A DNA stretch of 64,000 bases from Streptomyces antibioticus (GCF_002019855.1 NZ_CM007717.1:4426657-4490656); one strand, 5' to 3'; shown: positions 17,466 through 26,320, counted from the stretch's first letter. Numbers and translations are program-made. The notes: generated from the letters alone by a model not told the origin.

Positions 17466-17993
17466 GTGGCCGAGCAGTTGTACGCCACCCTCAGGACCAG
17501 CCAGGGCGACATCGAGATCCGGCTGTTCCCGGACCACGCCCCGAAGACGGTCCGCAACTTCGTCGAGCTGGCCACCGGGGGCCGTGAGTGGGTCCACCCG
17601 GCCACCGGCGAGCGGTCCCACGGCAACCTCTACGACGGCACGGTCTTCCACCGGGTGATCAGCGGCTTCATGATCCAGGGCGGCGATCCGCTGGGCAACG
17701 GCACCGGCGGGCCCGGCTACCAGTTCGAGGACGAGTTCCACCCGGACCTGCGCTTCGACCGGCCGTACCTGCTGGCCATGGCCAACGCGGGGCCGGGCAC
17801 CAACGGCTCGCAGTTCTTCATCACCGTCTCCCCGACGGCCTGGCTGAGCCGGAAGCACACCATCTTCGGCGAGGTCACCGACGCGGCGAGCCAGAAGGTC
17901 GTGGACGCCATCGCCGACGCCCAGACCAACCCGCGCACCGAGCGCCCGCTGCACGACGTGGTCATCCACTCGGTGACCGTGGAGAAGCGGTGA
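17466..17993 (+). CDS. Cyclophilin-type peptidyl-prolyl cis-trans isomerase
   Basis: A 175-residue single-domain cyclophilin starting at GTG 17466. It catalyses cis-trans isomerisation of Xaa-Pro bonds during protein folding. Conserved active-site segments are seen: VFHRVISGFMIQGGDPLGNG (with the catalytic Arg of FHRV), GTNGSQFFITV and HTIFGEVTD. There is no signal peptide, so it is cytoplasmic. The position between tRNA-Ala and the rhomboid gene matches the conserved Streptomyces near-origin order. Confidence 0.95.
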   Translation: MAEQLYATLRTSQGDIEIRLFPDHAPKTVRNFVELATGGREWVHPATGERSHGNLYDGTVFHRVISGFMIQGGDPLGNGTGGPGYQFEDEFHPDLRFDRPYLLAMANAGPGTNGSQFFITVSPTAWLSRKHTIFGEVTDAASQKVVDAIADAQTNPRTERPLHDVVIHSVTVEKR

Positions 17994-18112
17994 CCATGGA
18001 GAGCCGAGCGCGCTGACGGGAACGAAAGCGCCCATCGGGAACCAAACACACCCGCCCGTCCGTACAGAGAGCGGGGCCCTTCCCGCCCCGACCCATCACC
18101 CGGGGGGAGCCC

Positions 18113-19003
18113 ATGGACCAGGCGCCAGGCAACCGGCGGGACGACGCGCACCACAGCCTGCCCGGCTGCTACCGCCACCCGGACCGGGAGACCGGCGTCC
18201 GCTGCACCCGCTGCGAGCGTCCGATCTGCCCGGAGTGCATGGTCAGCGCGTCCGTCGGTTTCCAGTGCCCGTCCTGCGTCCGGGACGGCTCGGGGACCGG
18301 CCACTCCCCGTCGGCGTCCATGCCGCGCACCCTCGCCGGGGGCGCGGTCGCCGCCGATCCCCGGCTGATCACCAAGATCCTGATCGGGATCAACCTCGCG
18401 GTGTTCATCGCGATCAAGGCGAGTCCCTCGCTGCTGAACTCCCTGGTCCTGGTCGGCCAGTGGCCGCCCTTCCCCTTCACGCCCACCCAGGGCGTGGCGG
18501 AGGGCGAGTGGTACCGAATGATCACCTCGGCCTTCGCCCATGAGGCGATCTGGCACTTCGCTTTCAACATGCTCAGCCTGTGGTGGCTCGGCGGCCCCCT
18601 GGAGCAGGCCCTCGGCCGGGCCCGCTATCTGACCCTGTTCCTCATCTCCGGCCTGGCCGGCAGCGCCCTGAGCTATCTCCTGGCCTCGCCGAGCACCGCC
18701 ACCCTCGGCGCGTCCGGCGCGGTCTACGGCCTGTTCGGCGCGATGGCCGTCCTGATGCGCCGGCTGCGCCAGGACATGCGGCCGATCATCGCCCTGCTGG
18801 CGATCAACCTGGTCCTCACCTTCGGGGTGAGCGGCATCTCGTGGCAGGCCCATGTCGGCGGCCTGGTCGCGGGTGTGGTGATGAGCTACGGCATGGTCCA
18901 CGCCCCGCGCGAGCACCGGTCCCTGGTGCAGTTCGGGACCTGTGCGCTGGTGCTCGCGGTGGTGGTCGGGGCGACGCTCCTGAGGACCCTCCAGCTCACC
19001 TGA
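18113..19003 (+). CDS. Rhomboid family intramembrane serine protease with N-terminal zinc finger
   Basis: A 296-residue protein starting at ATG 18113 behind GGGGGGAGC. Residues 19-56 form a B-box-like zinc-binding module (Cys/His pairs in PGCYRHPDRETGVRCTRC and CPECM...CPSC). The rhomboid core has six membrane helices. The catalytic serine is S201 in GASGAVYG, the catalytic histidine is H247 in SWQAHVGG, and the supporting N152 is in HFAFNML. It would cleave membrane-embedded substrates, which are unknown here. It is followed by a gene-free stretch with DnaA boxes. Confidence 0.94.
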   Translation: MDQAPGNRRDDAHHSLPGCYRHPDRETGVRCTRCERPICPECMVSASVGFQCPSCVRDGSGTGHSPSASMPRTLAGGAVAADPRLITKILIGINLAVFIAIKASPSLLNSLVLVGQWPPFPFTPTQGVAEGEWYRMITSAFAHEAIWHFAFNMLSLWWLGGPLEQALGRARYLTLFLISGLAGSALSYLLASPSTATLGASGAVYGLFGAMAVLMRRLRQDMRPIIALLAINLVLTFGVSGISWQAHVGGLVAGVVMSYGMVHAPREHRSLVQFGTCALVLAVVVGATLLRTLQLT

Positions 19004-19010
19004 GCACCCG

Positions 19011-19220
19011 TTGTCCACAGTCCGTGGCGAATCTTGTGCACAACGTGCGGGAACAGCAGTGCCCCCTGTCACCGACCAGTGTTTCCGCAGGTCAGGCAGG
19101 GGGCGAACGTGCTTTCGAGTGGCGGTGACAGCCGGTAGTTACGTCACACCGGCGTCAACCTTCGATGAGTTATCCACAGATCGTCTTTCTTTTCCCCATG
19201 TGGAAAACCGCTGTGGATAA
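19011..19220. promoter_or_regulatory. DnaA-box cluster between the rhomboid gene and crgA
   Basis: Perfect or near-perfect DnaA boxes: TTGTCCACA at 19011-19019 (plus), TTATCCACA at 19170-19178 (plus) and TGTGGATAA at 19212-19220 (minus-oriented box). Weaker copies are TTGTGCACA at 19034-19042 and TGTGGAAAA at 19199-19207. TTGTCCACA is the preferred Streptomyces box. A DnaA-binding cluster away from oriC can titrate DnaA or regulate the adjacent division gene crgA. Confidence 0.7.
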
Positions 19221-19277
19221 CTCAGCGAACAGCCCTGGGCAGAGCTGGCGCAGCCGGCCGCTGAGCAGGTGGGACGG

Positions 19278-19532
19278 CTACTTCCACTGGGTGGAGACGC
19301 CGAACCCGGCCGCGATGAACCCGAAGCCGACGACGATGTTCCAGTTGCCGAGCTGGTCGATGGGCAGCGAGCCGTCGGTCACATAGAAGACGACGATCCA
19401 GGCCAGCCCGATGAGGAACATCGCCAGCATCACCGGCGCGACCCAGGCACGGTTGGTCAGCTTGATCGCGGTCGCCTGCTTCGCCGGCGGCGGCGTGTAA
19501 TCGGCCTTCTTGCGGATACGTGACTTCGGCAC
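19278..19532 (-). CDS. crgA: Cell division protein CrgA
   Basis: An 84-residue protein starting at GTG 19532 behind GGAGAG. The N terminus is basic (PKSRIRKKADYTPPP). Two membrane helices follow: WVAPVMLAMFLIGLAWIVVF and WNIVVGFGFIAAGFGVSTQW, the diagnostic CrgA C terminus. In Streptomyces CrgA inhibits premature FtsZ-ring formation and coordinates aerial growth with septation; in mycobacteria it is a divisome stabiliser. It is divergent from the DUF881 gene. Confidence 0.96.
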   Translation of the reverse strand: MPKSRIRKKADYTPPPAKQATAIKLTNRAWVAPVMLAMFLIGLAWIVVFYVTDGSLPIDQLGNWNIVVGFGFIAAGFGVSTQWK

Positions 19533-19671
19533 GAGGGTCTCTCCTGTCGATGCGCTGCGTGGCCGCGCAGGTGCTGGTCGGGCTCGGGGGCTGCGTACTA
19601 GGGGACTGAAGGGCTCCCCCGGGCGTCCGTTAGCGTAGTGCTTCTACGGCGCCGAAGGAGATAAGGGTACG

Positions 19672-20439
19672 TTGAGCAATTCTGCCGACTCCCCCGGGAC
19701 GGGTTCAACGCCCCGTTTCCGTCCTGTGCGCCTGCTCACGGCCGGAGTCTTCGCGCTGGCCGGTCTTCTCTTCATGACCAGCTTCAACACCGCCAAGGGC
19801 ACCAACCTGCGCACGGACGCCTCGCTGCTGAAGCTCTCGGACCTCATCCACGAGCGCAGCCAGAAGAACGGCGACCTGGACGAGTCCAACGCCGCCCTGC
19901 GCGACCAGGTGGAGTCGCTGGCCAAGGCCGGTGACGGCAGCACCAGCGCCGAGGACGAGAAGCTCGCGGAGCTGGAGCGGGCCGCGGGCACCGACCCGCT
20001 CAAGGGCGAGGCGATCACCGTCACGCTGAACGACGCCCCGCCGAACGCCACCGCCAAGCTCCCCGGCTACCCCGAGCCGCAGCCCGACTACCTGGTCATC
20101 CACCAGCAGGACCTTCAGGCCGTGGTGAACGCGCTCTGGCAGGGCGGCGCCGAGGGCATCAAGGTCATGGACCAGCGGCTGATCTCCACCAGCGCCGTGC
20201 GCTGCGTCGGCAACACCCTGATCCTCCAGGGCCGGGTCTACTCACCGCCGTACACGATCCAGGCGGTCGGGGACCCGCAGAAGCTCCAGAAGGCGCTGGC
20301 ACAGTCCCCGGCGATCCAGAACTACATGGTCTACGTCAATGTCTACGGCCTCGGCTGGAAAGTCACCGAGGACGGGGCGGTGACTCTGCCGGGCTACTCG
20401 GGCACAGTGGATCTGCACTACGCGAAGCCCGTGGAGTAG
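19672..20439 (+). CDS. DUF881 family membrane protein
   Basis: A 255-residue protein starting at TTG 19672 (GAAGGAG at 19654-19660). One N-terminal membrane helix (LLTAGVFALAGLLFMTSFN) is followed by a short coiled-coil part (DLIHERSQKNGDLDESNAAL) and the DUF881 domain. Characteristic DUF881 segments are EAITVTLNDAPP, VIHQQDLQAVVNALWQGGAE and AVRCVGNTLILQGRVYSPPY. The function is unknown, but DUF881 genes are clustered with crgA and sortase genes near the actinobacterial origin, suggesting an envelope or division role. The stop lies in a three-copy tandem repeat. Confidence 0.9.
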   Translation: MSNSADSPGTGSTPRFRPVRLLTAGVFALAGLLFMTSFNTAKGTNLRTDASLLKLSDLIHERSQKNGDLDESNAALRDQVESLAKAGDGSTSAEDEKLAELERAAGTDPLKGEAITVTLNDAPPNATAKLPGYPEPQPDYLVIHQQDLQAVVNALWQGGAEGIKVMDQRLISTSAVRCVGNTLILQGRVYSPPYTIQAVGDPQKLQKALAQSPAIQNYMVYVNVYGLGWKVTEDGAVTLPGYSGTVDLHYAKPVE

Positions 20440-20470
20440 AAGCCGTGGAGTAGGACCCGTGGAGTAGAAG
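20429..20470 (+). repeat. Three tandem 14-bp units spanning a stop codon
   Basis: CCGTGGAGTAGAAG at 20429-20442 and 20457-20470, with a variant (ending GGAC) at 20443-20456. The first copy contains the Val-Glu-stop end of the DUF881 gene. Because 14 is not a multiple of 3, the extra copies are in different frames. Confidence 0.93.
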
Positions 20471-20498
20471 CACCTTTCCGGACCTTCTGGAGCCGCCG

Positions 20499-21179
20499 GT
20501 GCGGGTGATCGTCAGGACGTTCAGCGAACTGTGTGTCACCGTGGGCGCCGTCATCGTGCTCTTCGTCGGCTACGCCCTGTTCTGGACCGGCGTCCGCGCC
20601 GACAGCGCCATGGACGACCAGATCCACGACCTCCGCGACCAGTGGGCCCGTCAGGAGCCGGACCGCCCCGCCGCCGCCCCCAGCACCACCCCGCCGCCGA
20701 CGCCGTACCGGAACGGACGGCCTTTCGCGATCATGTACATCCCGCGGCTCGGTTTCACGTGGAACAAGCCGGTCCTCGAAGGCACCTCGACCGCCACCCT
20801 GAAGAAGGGCCTCGGGCACTACGCGGGCACCGCCCGGCTCGGAGGGACCGGCAACTTCTCCGTCGCCGGCCACCGGCGCACCTACGGCGACCCGTTCAAG
20901 GACTTTCCGCGGCTCAGACGGGGTGACGCGGTGGTGCTGACCGACGGCACGACCTGGTTCACGTATCGGATCGACAAAGGGCCCTACAAAACCGTCCCCT
21001 CGGACATCGAGGTGATTGACGCTGTGCCACGTAAGTCGGGGTATACGCGTCCGGGCCGGTATCTGACGCTGACCACGTGCGATCCCGAATGGGGCCACAG
21101 TCACCGGCTGATCGTCTGGGCGCACCTGGACTCGACCCAGCCTGTGGAGGCAGGCCAACCCAAGGCCCTGCGCCGTTAG
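20499..21179 (+). CDS. Class E sortase
   Basis: A 226-residue membrane-anchored transpeptidase starting at GTG 20499. An N-terminal helix (VTVGAVIVLFVGYALFWTGV) is followed by a Pro-rich linker and the sortase domain. The catalytic triad is H125 (VAGHRRTYG), C194 (LTLTTCDPEW) and R203 (HRLIVWAHL). Class E sortases attach LAXTG-type proteins, such as chaplins in Streptomyces, to the cell wall. It is the first of three sortase genes in this segment and is separated from the other two by a microprotein gene and pabA. No sorting substrate is encoded here. Confidence 0.92.
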   Translation: MRVIVRTFSELCVTVGAVIVLFVGYALFWTGVRADSAMDDQIHDLRDQWARQEPDRPAAAPSTTPPPTPYRNGRPFAIMYIPRLGFTWNKPVLEGTSTATLKKGLGHYAGTARLGGTGNFSVAGHRRTYGDPFKDFPRLRRGDAVVLTDGTTWFTYRIDKGPYKTVPSDIEVIDAVPRKSGYTRPGRYLTLTTCDPEWGHSHRLIVWAHLDSTQPVEAGQPKALRR

Positions 21180-21231
21180 TCTGGTGACGTACGGCGTGAG
21201 TCAGGTGCCGTGGTGCGACGGAAGGGACGGC

Positions 21232-21393
21232 ATGTACGGCTGGATCTGGCGGCATCTGCCGGGAAACGCCTTCGTGAGGGCGCTGATCTCTCTCGTGCTG
21301 ATACTCGCTGTCGTATATGTCCTGTTCCAGTACGTCTTTCCGTGGGCCGAACCGCTGCTTCCCTTCAACGATGTGACGGTGGACAACCAGTGA
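21232..21393 (+). CDS. 53-residue single-pass membrane protein
   Basis: ATG 21232 is chosen because GGAAGGGAC precedes it by 4 bases; the longer frame from 21184 lacks such a site. The sequence begins MYGWIWRHLPGNAFVRA, then has one membrane helix (LISLVLILAVVYVLFQYVF) and a short acidic tail. It overlaps the pabA start (GTGA), so the two are translationally coupled. A conserved Streptomyces protein of unknown function. Confidence 0.82.
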   Translation: MYGWIWRHLPGNAFVRALISLVLILAVVYVLFQYVFPWAEPLLPFNDVTVDNQ

Positions 21394-22028
21394 GCGCGCG
21401 CATTCTCGTCGTGGACAACTACGACAGCTTCGTCTTCAACCTGGTCCAGTACCTGTACCAACTGGGCGCCGAGTGCGAGGTCCTGCGCAACGACGAGGTC
21501 TCCACCGGCCACGCCCAGGACGGTTTCGACGGCGTCCTGCTCTCGCCCGGCCCCGGTACGCCCGAGGAGGCCGGGGTCTGCATCGAGATGGTCCGGCACT
21601 GCGCGGCCACCGGTGTCCCCGTCTTCGGCGTCTGCCTCGGCATGCAGTCCATGCAGGTCGCGTACGGCGGGGTGGTGGACCGGGCGCCGGAGCTGCTGCA
21701 CGGCAAGACCTCGCCGGTGGAGCACGAGGGCAAGGGCGTCTTCGCCGGGCTGCCGTCCCCCTTCATCGCGACCCGCTACCACTCGCTGGCCGCGGAGCCG
21801 GCGACGGTCCCGGCCGAGCTGGAGGTCACGGCCCGCACCCACGACGGGATCGTCATGGGCCTGCGCCACCGCGAACTGCCCGTCGAGGGCGTCCAGTTCC
21901 ACCCGGAGTCGGTGCTCACCGAACACGGGCACCGGATGCTGGCCAACTGGCTGGTGGAGTGCGGCGACCAGGGCGCGGTGGCGAGGTCGGCGGGGCTCGC
22001 CCCGGTGGTGGGCAGGGCCACGGCGTGA
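21390..22028 (+). CDS. pabA: Aminodeoxychorismate/anthranilate synthase glutamine amidotransferase subunit
   Basis: A 212-residue class I glutamine amidotransferase starting at GTG 21390, which overlaps the previous stop. It hydrolyses glutamine and delivers ammonia to a chorismate-using partner (PabB or TrpE) for folate or tryptophan synthesis. The nucleophile is C82 in VFGVCLGMQ, with H171 and E173 in QFHPES. The oxyanion region is LLSPGPGTPEEAG. No component I gene is nearby, which is usual for the origin-proximal copy. It overlaps the following sortase gene by GTGA. Confidence 0.92.
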   Translation: MSARILVVDNYDSFVFNLVQYLYQLGAECEVLRNDEVSTGHAQDGFDGVLLSPGPGTPEEAGVCIEMVRHCAATGVPVFGVCLGMQSMQVAYGGVVDRAPELLHGKTSPVEHEGKGVFAGLPSPFIATRYHSLAAEPATVPAELEVTARTHDGIVMGLRHRELPVEGVQFHPESVLTEHGHRMLANWLVECGDQGAVARSAGLAPVVGRATA

Positions 22029-23302
22029 CCGCGCTGCGCCCCGAGCGCGAGGACGCGTACGGCACCGCTCCGTACGCGCCCTACGGCGGCGAGCGGTACG
22101 GCGCGGATCCGTACGAGGGTGCTCCCTACGGCGGTGACGCACAGGGCGGTGACGCCTACGGCGGTGCCGCACAAGGCGGTGCGGCGTACGGCGGTGCCGC
22201 GCCGGGTGGTGCCTTGTACGGCGGTACGGCGTACGGCGACGGTTCGTACGGCGGGCAGGCGGGTGCGGTCGGGCAGGGCGGCCAGGTCGGACAGCAGTCG
22301 CGCGCCGGGGACACGTACCGCGGGGAGACCTACCGTGGGGAGGCGTATGCGCCGCCGCCCGCCGACGACGAGACGGTGGCGCTGCGGCTGCCGGAGCCCC
22401 CGCCCGCCCCGTACCGCGGCACGCCCAGATCCGCCTCTGACGCCCCGACGGGCTCGGCGGCCGACGGAACCGCCGACGGCGGACGCGCGGCCCGCAGAAA
22501 GGCGGCCAAGGGCCGCCACGGCCGTCATGGGGGCGTGTCCTCGGCCGCGCACGACCCCCTGGACCCGTTCGCGCCGGGCGAGCGCCCCCTGTCGAGGGTC
22601 GAGGCGCGCCGGCGGCAGCGGGCGCGCAAGCCCAGCCCGGCGGTGGTCGCGAGCCGGGCGGTCGGCGAGGTGTTCATCACCACCGGCGTGCTGATGCTGC
22701 TGTTCGTCACCTACCAGCTCTGGTGGACCAACGTCCGCGCGCACGCGCAGGCCAGCGCGGAGGCCGACAGCCTCCAGGACGACTGGGCGAGCGGCAAGGG
22801 CAACCCCGGCACCTTCTCGCCGGGTCAGGGCTTCGCCATCCTGCACATCCCCAAGCTGGACGTGGTGGTGCCCATCGCGGAGGGCGTCAGCAACAAGAAG
22901 GTGCTCGACAAGGGCATGGTCGGGCACTACGGCGAGGAAGAGCTGAAGACTGCCATGCCCCAGGACAAGACCGGCAACTTCGGCCTCGCGGGGCACCGCA
23001 ACACGCACGGCGAGCCCTTCCGGTACATCAACCGGCTCAGCGCGGGCGACGCGATCGTCGTCGAGACGCAGGACGAGTACTTCGTCTACAAGATGGCCTC
23101 GATCCTGCCGGTGACCTCGCCCAGCAACACCAGCGTGCTCGACGCGGTGCCGGCGGGTTCCGGATTCACCAAGCCGGGCCGGTACATCACGCTCACCACC
23201 TGTACGCCGGAGTTCACCAGCAAGTACCGGATGATCGTCTGGGGCAAGATGGTCGAGGAACGGCCGCGCAGCAAGGGCAAGCCGGATGCGCTGGTCCAGT
23301 AA
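22025..23302 (+). CDS. Class E sortase with long Tyr/Gly-rich N-terminal region
   Basis: A 425-residue protein starting at GTG 22025, overlapping the pabA stop. Residues 10-110 consist of YGG-type low-complexity repeats (GGDAYGGAAQ, GGALYGGTAY); residues 150-205 are very basic. These precede the single membrane helix (GEVFITTGVLMLLFVTYQLW, about 214-234), so this tail should be cytoplasmic. The sortase domain has H324 (LAGHRNTHG), C393 (LTTCTPEF) and R402. It corresponds to the conserved SrtE pair that anchors chaplins in S. coelicolor. The Tyr-rich tail could be a protein-interaction or phosphorylation region. Confidence 0.92.
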   Translation: MTALRPEREDAYGTAPYAPYGGERYGADPYEGAPYGGDAQGGDAYGGAAQGGAAYGGAAPGGALYGGTAYGDGSYGGQAGAVGQGGQVGQQSRAGDTYRGETYRGEAYAPPPADDETVALRLPEPPPAPYRGTPRSASDAPTGSAADGTADGGRAARRKAAKGRHGRHGGVSSAAHDPLDPFAPGERPLSRVEARRRQRARKPSPAVVASRAVGEVFITTGVLMLLFVTYQLWWTNVRAHAQASAEADSLQDDWASGKGNPGTFSPGQGFAILHIPKLDVVVPIAEGVSNKKVLDKGMVGHYGEEELKTAMPQDKTGNFGLAGHRNTHGEPFRYINRLSAGDAIVVETQDEYFVYKMASILPVTSPSNTSVLDAVPAGSGFTKPGRYITLTTCTPEFTSKYRMIVWGKMVEERPRSKGKPDALVQ

Positions 23303-23339
23303 GAGCCTGTGCAAGGGCTTCGATTAGGGGCAGAGGATC

Positions 23340-24095
23340 GTGGCAGCGACCACCGACGACACCGACAACGCGGCGCACACCGACACGCCCGCGTCCGCAC
23401 CGGCGCCGCGGCGCCGCAGGGGCGGGAAGATCGCGTTCGCGGTCAGCGTCTTCGGTGAACTCCTCATCACCGCCGGGCTGGTGCTCGGTCTGTTCGTCGT
23501 CTACTCCCTGTGGTGGACCAACGTCGTAGCCGACCGCCACGCCGACCGGCAGGGCGACAAGGTGCGCGACAACTGGGCCAGGGAGGACACCGGTCCGGGG
23601 GCGCTGGACACCAAGGACGGCATCGGCTTCCTGCACGTCCCCGCCATGAGCGGCAAGGAGGTGCTGGTCGAGAAGGGCACCACGTCCGCCGTCCTCAACG
23701 ACGGCGTCGCCGGCTACTACACCGAGCCCCTCAAGGCCACGCTGCCCACCACCGGCAAGAAGGGCAACTTCACCCTCGCCGCCCACCGCGACGGCCACGG
23801 CGCGAAGTTCCACGACATCGACAAGCTGGAGAAGGGCGACCCGATCGTCTTCGAGACGAAGGACGACTGGTACGTCTACAAGGTCTTCGCCGTCCTGCCC
23901 GAGACGTCGAAGTACAACGTCGAGGTCCTGGGCGCGATCCCCAAGGAGTCCGGCAAGAAGAAGGCCGGCCACTACATCACCCTGACCACCTGCACCCCGG
24001 TCTACACGAGCCGCTACCGCTACGTGGTCTGGGGCGAACTGGACCGAGTGGAAAAGGTCGACGCGAACCGCACCCCACCGAAGGAACTCGGCTGA
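23340..24095 (+). CDS. Class E sortase
   Basis: A 251-residue membrane-anchored sortase starting at GTG 23340, 37 bases after the previous sortase. A short basic cytoplasmic tail (RRRRGGK) and one membrane helix (FGELLITAGLVLGLFVVYSL) lead into the sortase domain. The triad is H149 (LAAHRDGHG), C218 (LTTCTPVY) and R227. The TLTTC context is the class E signature. It probably acts with the preceding sortase, either on different substrates or redundantly. A strong bidirectional terminator follows. Confidence 0.93.
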   Translation: MAATTDDTDNAAHTDTPASAPAPRRRRGGKIAFAVSVFGELLITAGLVLGLFVVYSLWWTNVVADRHADRQGDKVRDNWAREDTGPGALDTKDGIGFLHVPAMSGKEVLVEKGTTSAVLNDGVAGYYTEPLKATLPTTGKKGNFTLAAHRDGHGAKFHDIDKLEKGDPIVFETKDDWYVYKVFAVLPETSKYNVEVLGAIPKESGKKKAGHYITLTTCTPVYTSRYRYVVWGELDRVEKVDANRTPPKELG

Positions 24096-24116
24096 CGCGG
24101 AGCGGCGGAGCACAAG

Positions 24117-24156
24117 GGAAGGGCCCCACCGGACGCATCCGGTGGGGCCCTTCCTC
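24117..24156. terminator. Bidirectional terminator between sortase and pknB genes
   Basis: A perfect 17-bp inverted repeat (24117-24133 with 24138-24154) with a four-base loop CGCA. Short A/T-rich edges lie on both sides. It separates convergent genes ending at 24095 (plus) and 24172 (minus). Confidence 0.88.
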
Positions 24157-24171
24157 TGCCTGCCTGTGCGG

Positions 24172-26151
24172 CTAGCCTCCGTTGTTCCCGCCGAAGAATC
24201 CGCCGCCGCCGTCGTTGCCGCCGTTGTTCCCGCCGCCCTTGACCGCGATCAGGTTGACGGTCTGGCCCCGGTTGACCTGGGTGCCGGGGGCCGGGTCGGA
24301 GTTGAAGACCGTGGCGTCGTCGTCCTGGGAGCCGGTGATGCTGCCGACGGTCAGGCCCGCGTTCTGGATGGCCTGCTTGGCGTCCTTCAGGCTCATGCCC
24401 TGGAGGTTGCCCGGCACCTGGGTCTGGGTGCTCTTGCCGATCTGGATCTGGACCGTGGAGCCCTTGTCGGCCTGGGAGCCGATGGACGGGCTGGTCGAGA
24501 TGACCTTGCCGACCTGGTTCTGGTCCTGGGTGTCGACCTCGACGCAGTTGCCGGTCAGGTTGTTCTGCTGCATCTGCGCCTTGGCCTCGTCACAGGACTT
24601 GCCCGAGACGTCCGGCACGGTGGCCTTCTCGACGGCCTTGGCGATGGTCAGGGTGATCTTCGTGCCCTTCTCCACCTCCTCGCCGAGGTTGGGGTCCTGG
24701 TCGGTGACCGTCCCGGGCTCCTCGGTGGAGATCTCTTCCTTGACCTCCACGTCGAAGCCGTACTTGTCGGCCTCCAGGATCCGCTTCGCCTCGTCGAGCG
24801 ACTTGCCGAGCACACTCGGGACGGCCACCTTCGGCGCCCCGGTCGAGACGACGAGGTTGACGGTGTCGCCCTTGTTGACGTTCTGGCCGATCGCGGGGTC
24901 CTGCGAGCAGATGTTGCCCTTCGGCTGGTCGTCGCAGGGTTTCTGGACGAAGACCGGCTTCAGGTCGACGTTCTCGGCCATCGTCTTGGCTTCGGCCTGC
25001 GTGTGGTTCACGAAATTCGGCACCGCGAACGGCTTGTCCGCCGCCTTGCCGCTGAAGGCCCACTTGCCGATCAGGATCGCGCCGACGAGCACCAGGACCG
25101 CGGCCACCACGAGCAGGATCGTCGAGGTGTTCGACTTCTTCTGGCGGCGTCGGTCCGGGCGGTCGTCGTAGCCGTAGCCGCTGTCGTCCGGGTTCATGGG
25201 CGGCAGCATCGACGTGGCGCCGGCCTCCGCCTGGCGCAGGGCCGTGGTGGCCTGGTCGTCGCCGTAGCCGGCGTAGCCGACCGAGCCCATCGCCGCCGTC
25301 GCCGCGACCGGCTGGCCGTCGAGGCACGCCTCGATGTCCGCGCGCATCTCGTCGGCCGACTGGTAGCGGTAGTTCGGGTCCTTGACCAGCGCCCGCAGGA
25401 CGATCGAGTCCATCTCCGGGGTGATCTCGGGGTCGAAGACGCTCGGCGGCTGCGGCTCCTCCCGCACGTGCTGGTAGGCCACGGCCACCGGGGAGTCGCC
25501 CACGAACGGCGGGCGGACCGTCAGCAGCTCGTAGAGCAGGCAGCCGGTCGAGTAGAGGTCCGACCGCGCGTCGACCTGCTCGCCCTTGGCCTGCTCCGGG
25601 GAGAGGTACTGGGCGGTGCCGATCACCGCGGACGTCTGCGTCATGGTCATGCCGGAGTCGCCCATCGCGCGGGCGATGCCGAAGTCCATGACCTTGACCT
25701 GGCCGTTGCGCGTCAGCATGACGTTCGCCGGCTTGATGTCCCGGTGCACGATGCCCGCGCGGTGCGAGTACTCCAGCGCCTGGAGGATGCCGATGGTCAT
25801 CTCCAGCGTCCGCTCCGGCAGCAGCTTGCGGCCGGAGTGGAGCAGCTCACGGAGCGTGGAGCCGTCGACGTACTCCATGACGATGTACGGGATCGAGACC
25901 CCGTCCATGTAGTCCTCGCCCGTGTCGTAGACCGCGACGATCGCGGGGTGGTTGAGCGAGGCGGCCGACTGGGCCTCCCGGCGGAACCGGGCCTGGAAGG
26001 AAGGGTCGCGCGCGAGGTCCACGCGCAGCGTCTTCACCGCCACGGTGCGGCCGAGCCGGATGTCATGTGCGAGGTAGACCTCGGCCATGCCACCACGGCC
26101 GAGCACATGGCCCAGCTCGTACCGGCCGCCGAGGCGACGCGGCTCTTCCAT
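24172..26151 (-). CDS. pknB: Serine/threonine protein kinase PknB with PASTA domains
   Basis: A 659-residue receptor kinase. Kinase domain residues about 10-275: glycine loop LGRGGMAEVY, K40 (VAVKTL), HRDIKPAN with D138, DFG with D156 and activation loop TMTQTSAVIGTAQYLSPEQ with phosphorylatable threonines. A juxtamembrane part and one membrane helix (STILLVVAAVLVLVGAILIG) lead to four extracellular PASTA modules that bind peptidoglycan fragments (each starts near a VPxxxGxxxxxA pattern). The tail is Gly/Asn-rich. In actinobacteria this kinase controls growth, division and peptidoglycan synthesis through FhaA/FhaB-type readers and is reversed by the PP2C enzyme of the same operon. It is the last gene of the operon. 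Confidence 0.96.
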   Translation of the reverse strand: MEEPRRLGGRYELGHVLGRGGMAEVYLAHDIRLGRTVAVKTLRVDLARDPSFQARFRREAQSAASLNHPAIVAVYDTGEDYMDGVSIPYIVMEYVDGSTLRELLHSGRKLLPERTLEMTIGILQALEYSHRAGIVHRDIKPANVMLTRNGQVKVMDFGIARAMGDSGMTMTQTSAVIGTAQYLSPEQAKGEQVDARSDLYSTGCLLYELLTVRPPFVGDSPVAVAYQHVREEPQPPSVFDPEITPEMDSIVLRALVKDPNYRYQSADEMRADIEACLDGQPVAATAAMGSVGYAGYGDDQATTALRQAEAGATSMLPPMNPDDSGYGYDDRPDRRRQKKSNTSTILLVVAAVLVLVGAILIGKWAFSGKAADKPFAVPNFVNHTQAEAKTMAENVDLKPVFVQKPCDDQPKGNICSQDPAIGQNVNKGDTVNLVVSTGAPKVAVPSVLGKSLDEAKRILEADKYGFDVEVKEEISTEEPGTVTDQDPNLGEEVEKGTKITLTIAKAVEKATVPDVSGKSCDEAKAQMQQNNLTGNCVEVDTQDQNQVGKVISTSPSIGSQADKGSTVQIQIGKSTQTQVPGNLQGMSLKDAKQAIQNAGLTVGSITGSQDDDATVFNSDPAPGTQVNRGQTVNLIAVKGGGNNGGNDGGGGFFGGNNGG

Positions 26152-26320
26152 AGCTACCTACCAGCCCTCTCCGTCGGTCCCGACCGGCACACTTGTGCGG
26201 TCGAAGGCTGCCGTCCGGGCATACCGTACCCGTATGGCGCTGTGTGACCTGGCCAAGCCCGCCACCTGATGCAGGACCGGTATCGCAACGTGCACCGATG
26301 TGAAGGCGACGTGATGGGGG

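Noticed and set aside
21184..21231. Longer start for the 53-residue membrane protein
   Set aside because: The extension lacks a ribosome site and interrupts the normal spacing from the sortase stop; ATG 21232 has GGAAGGGAC in front.
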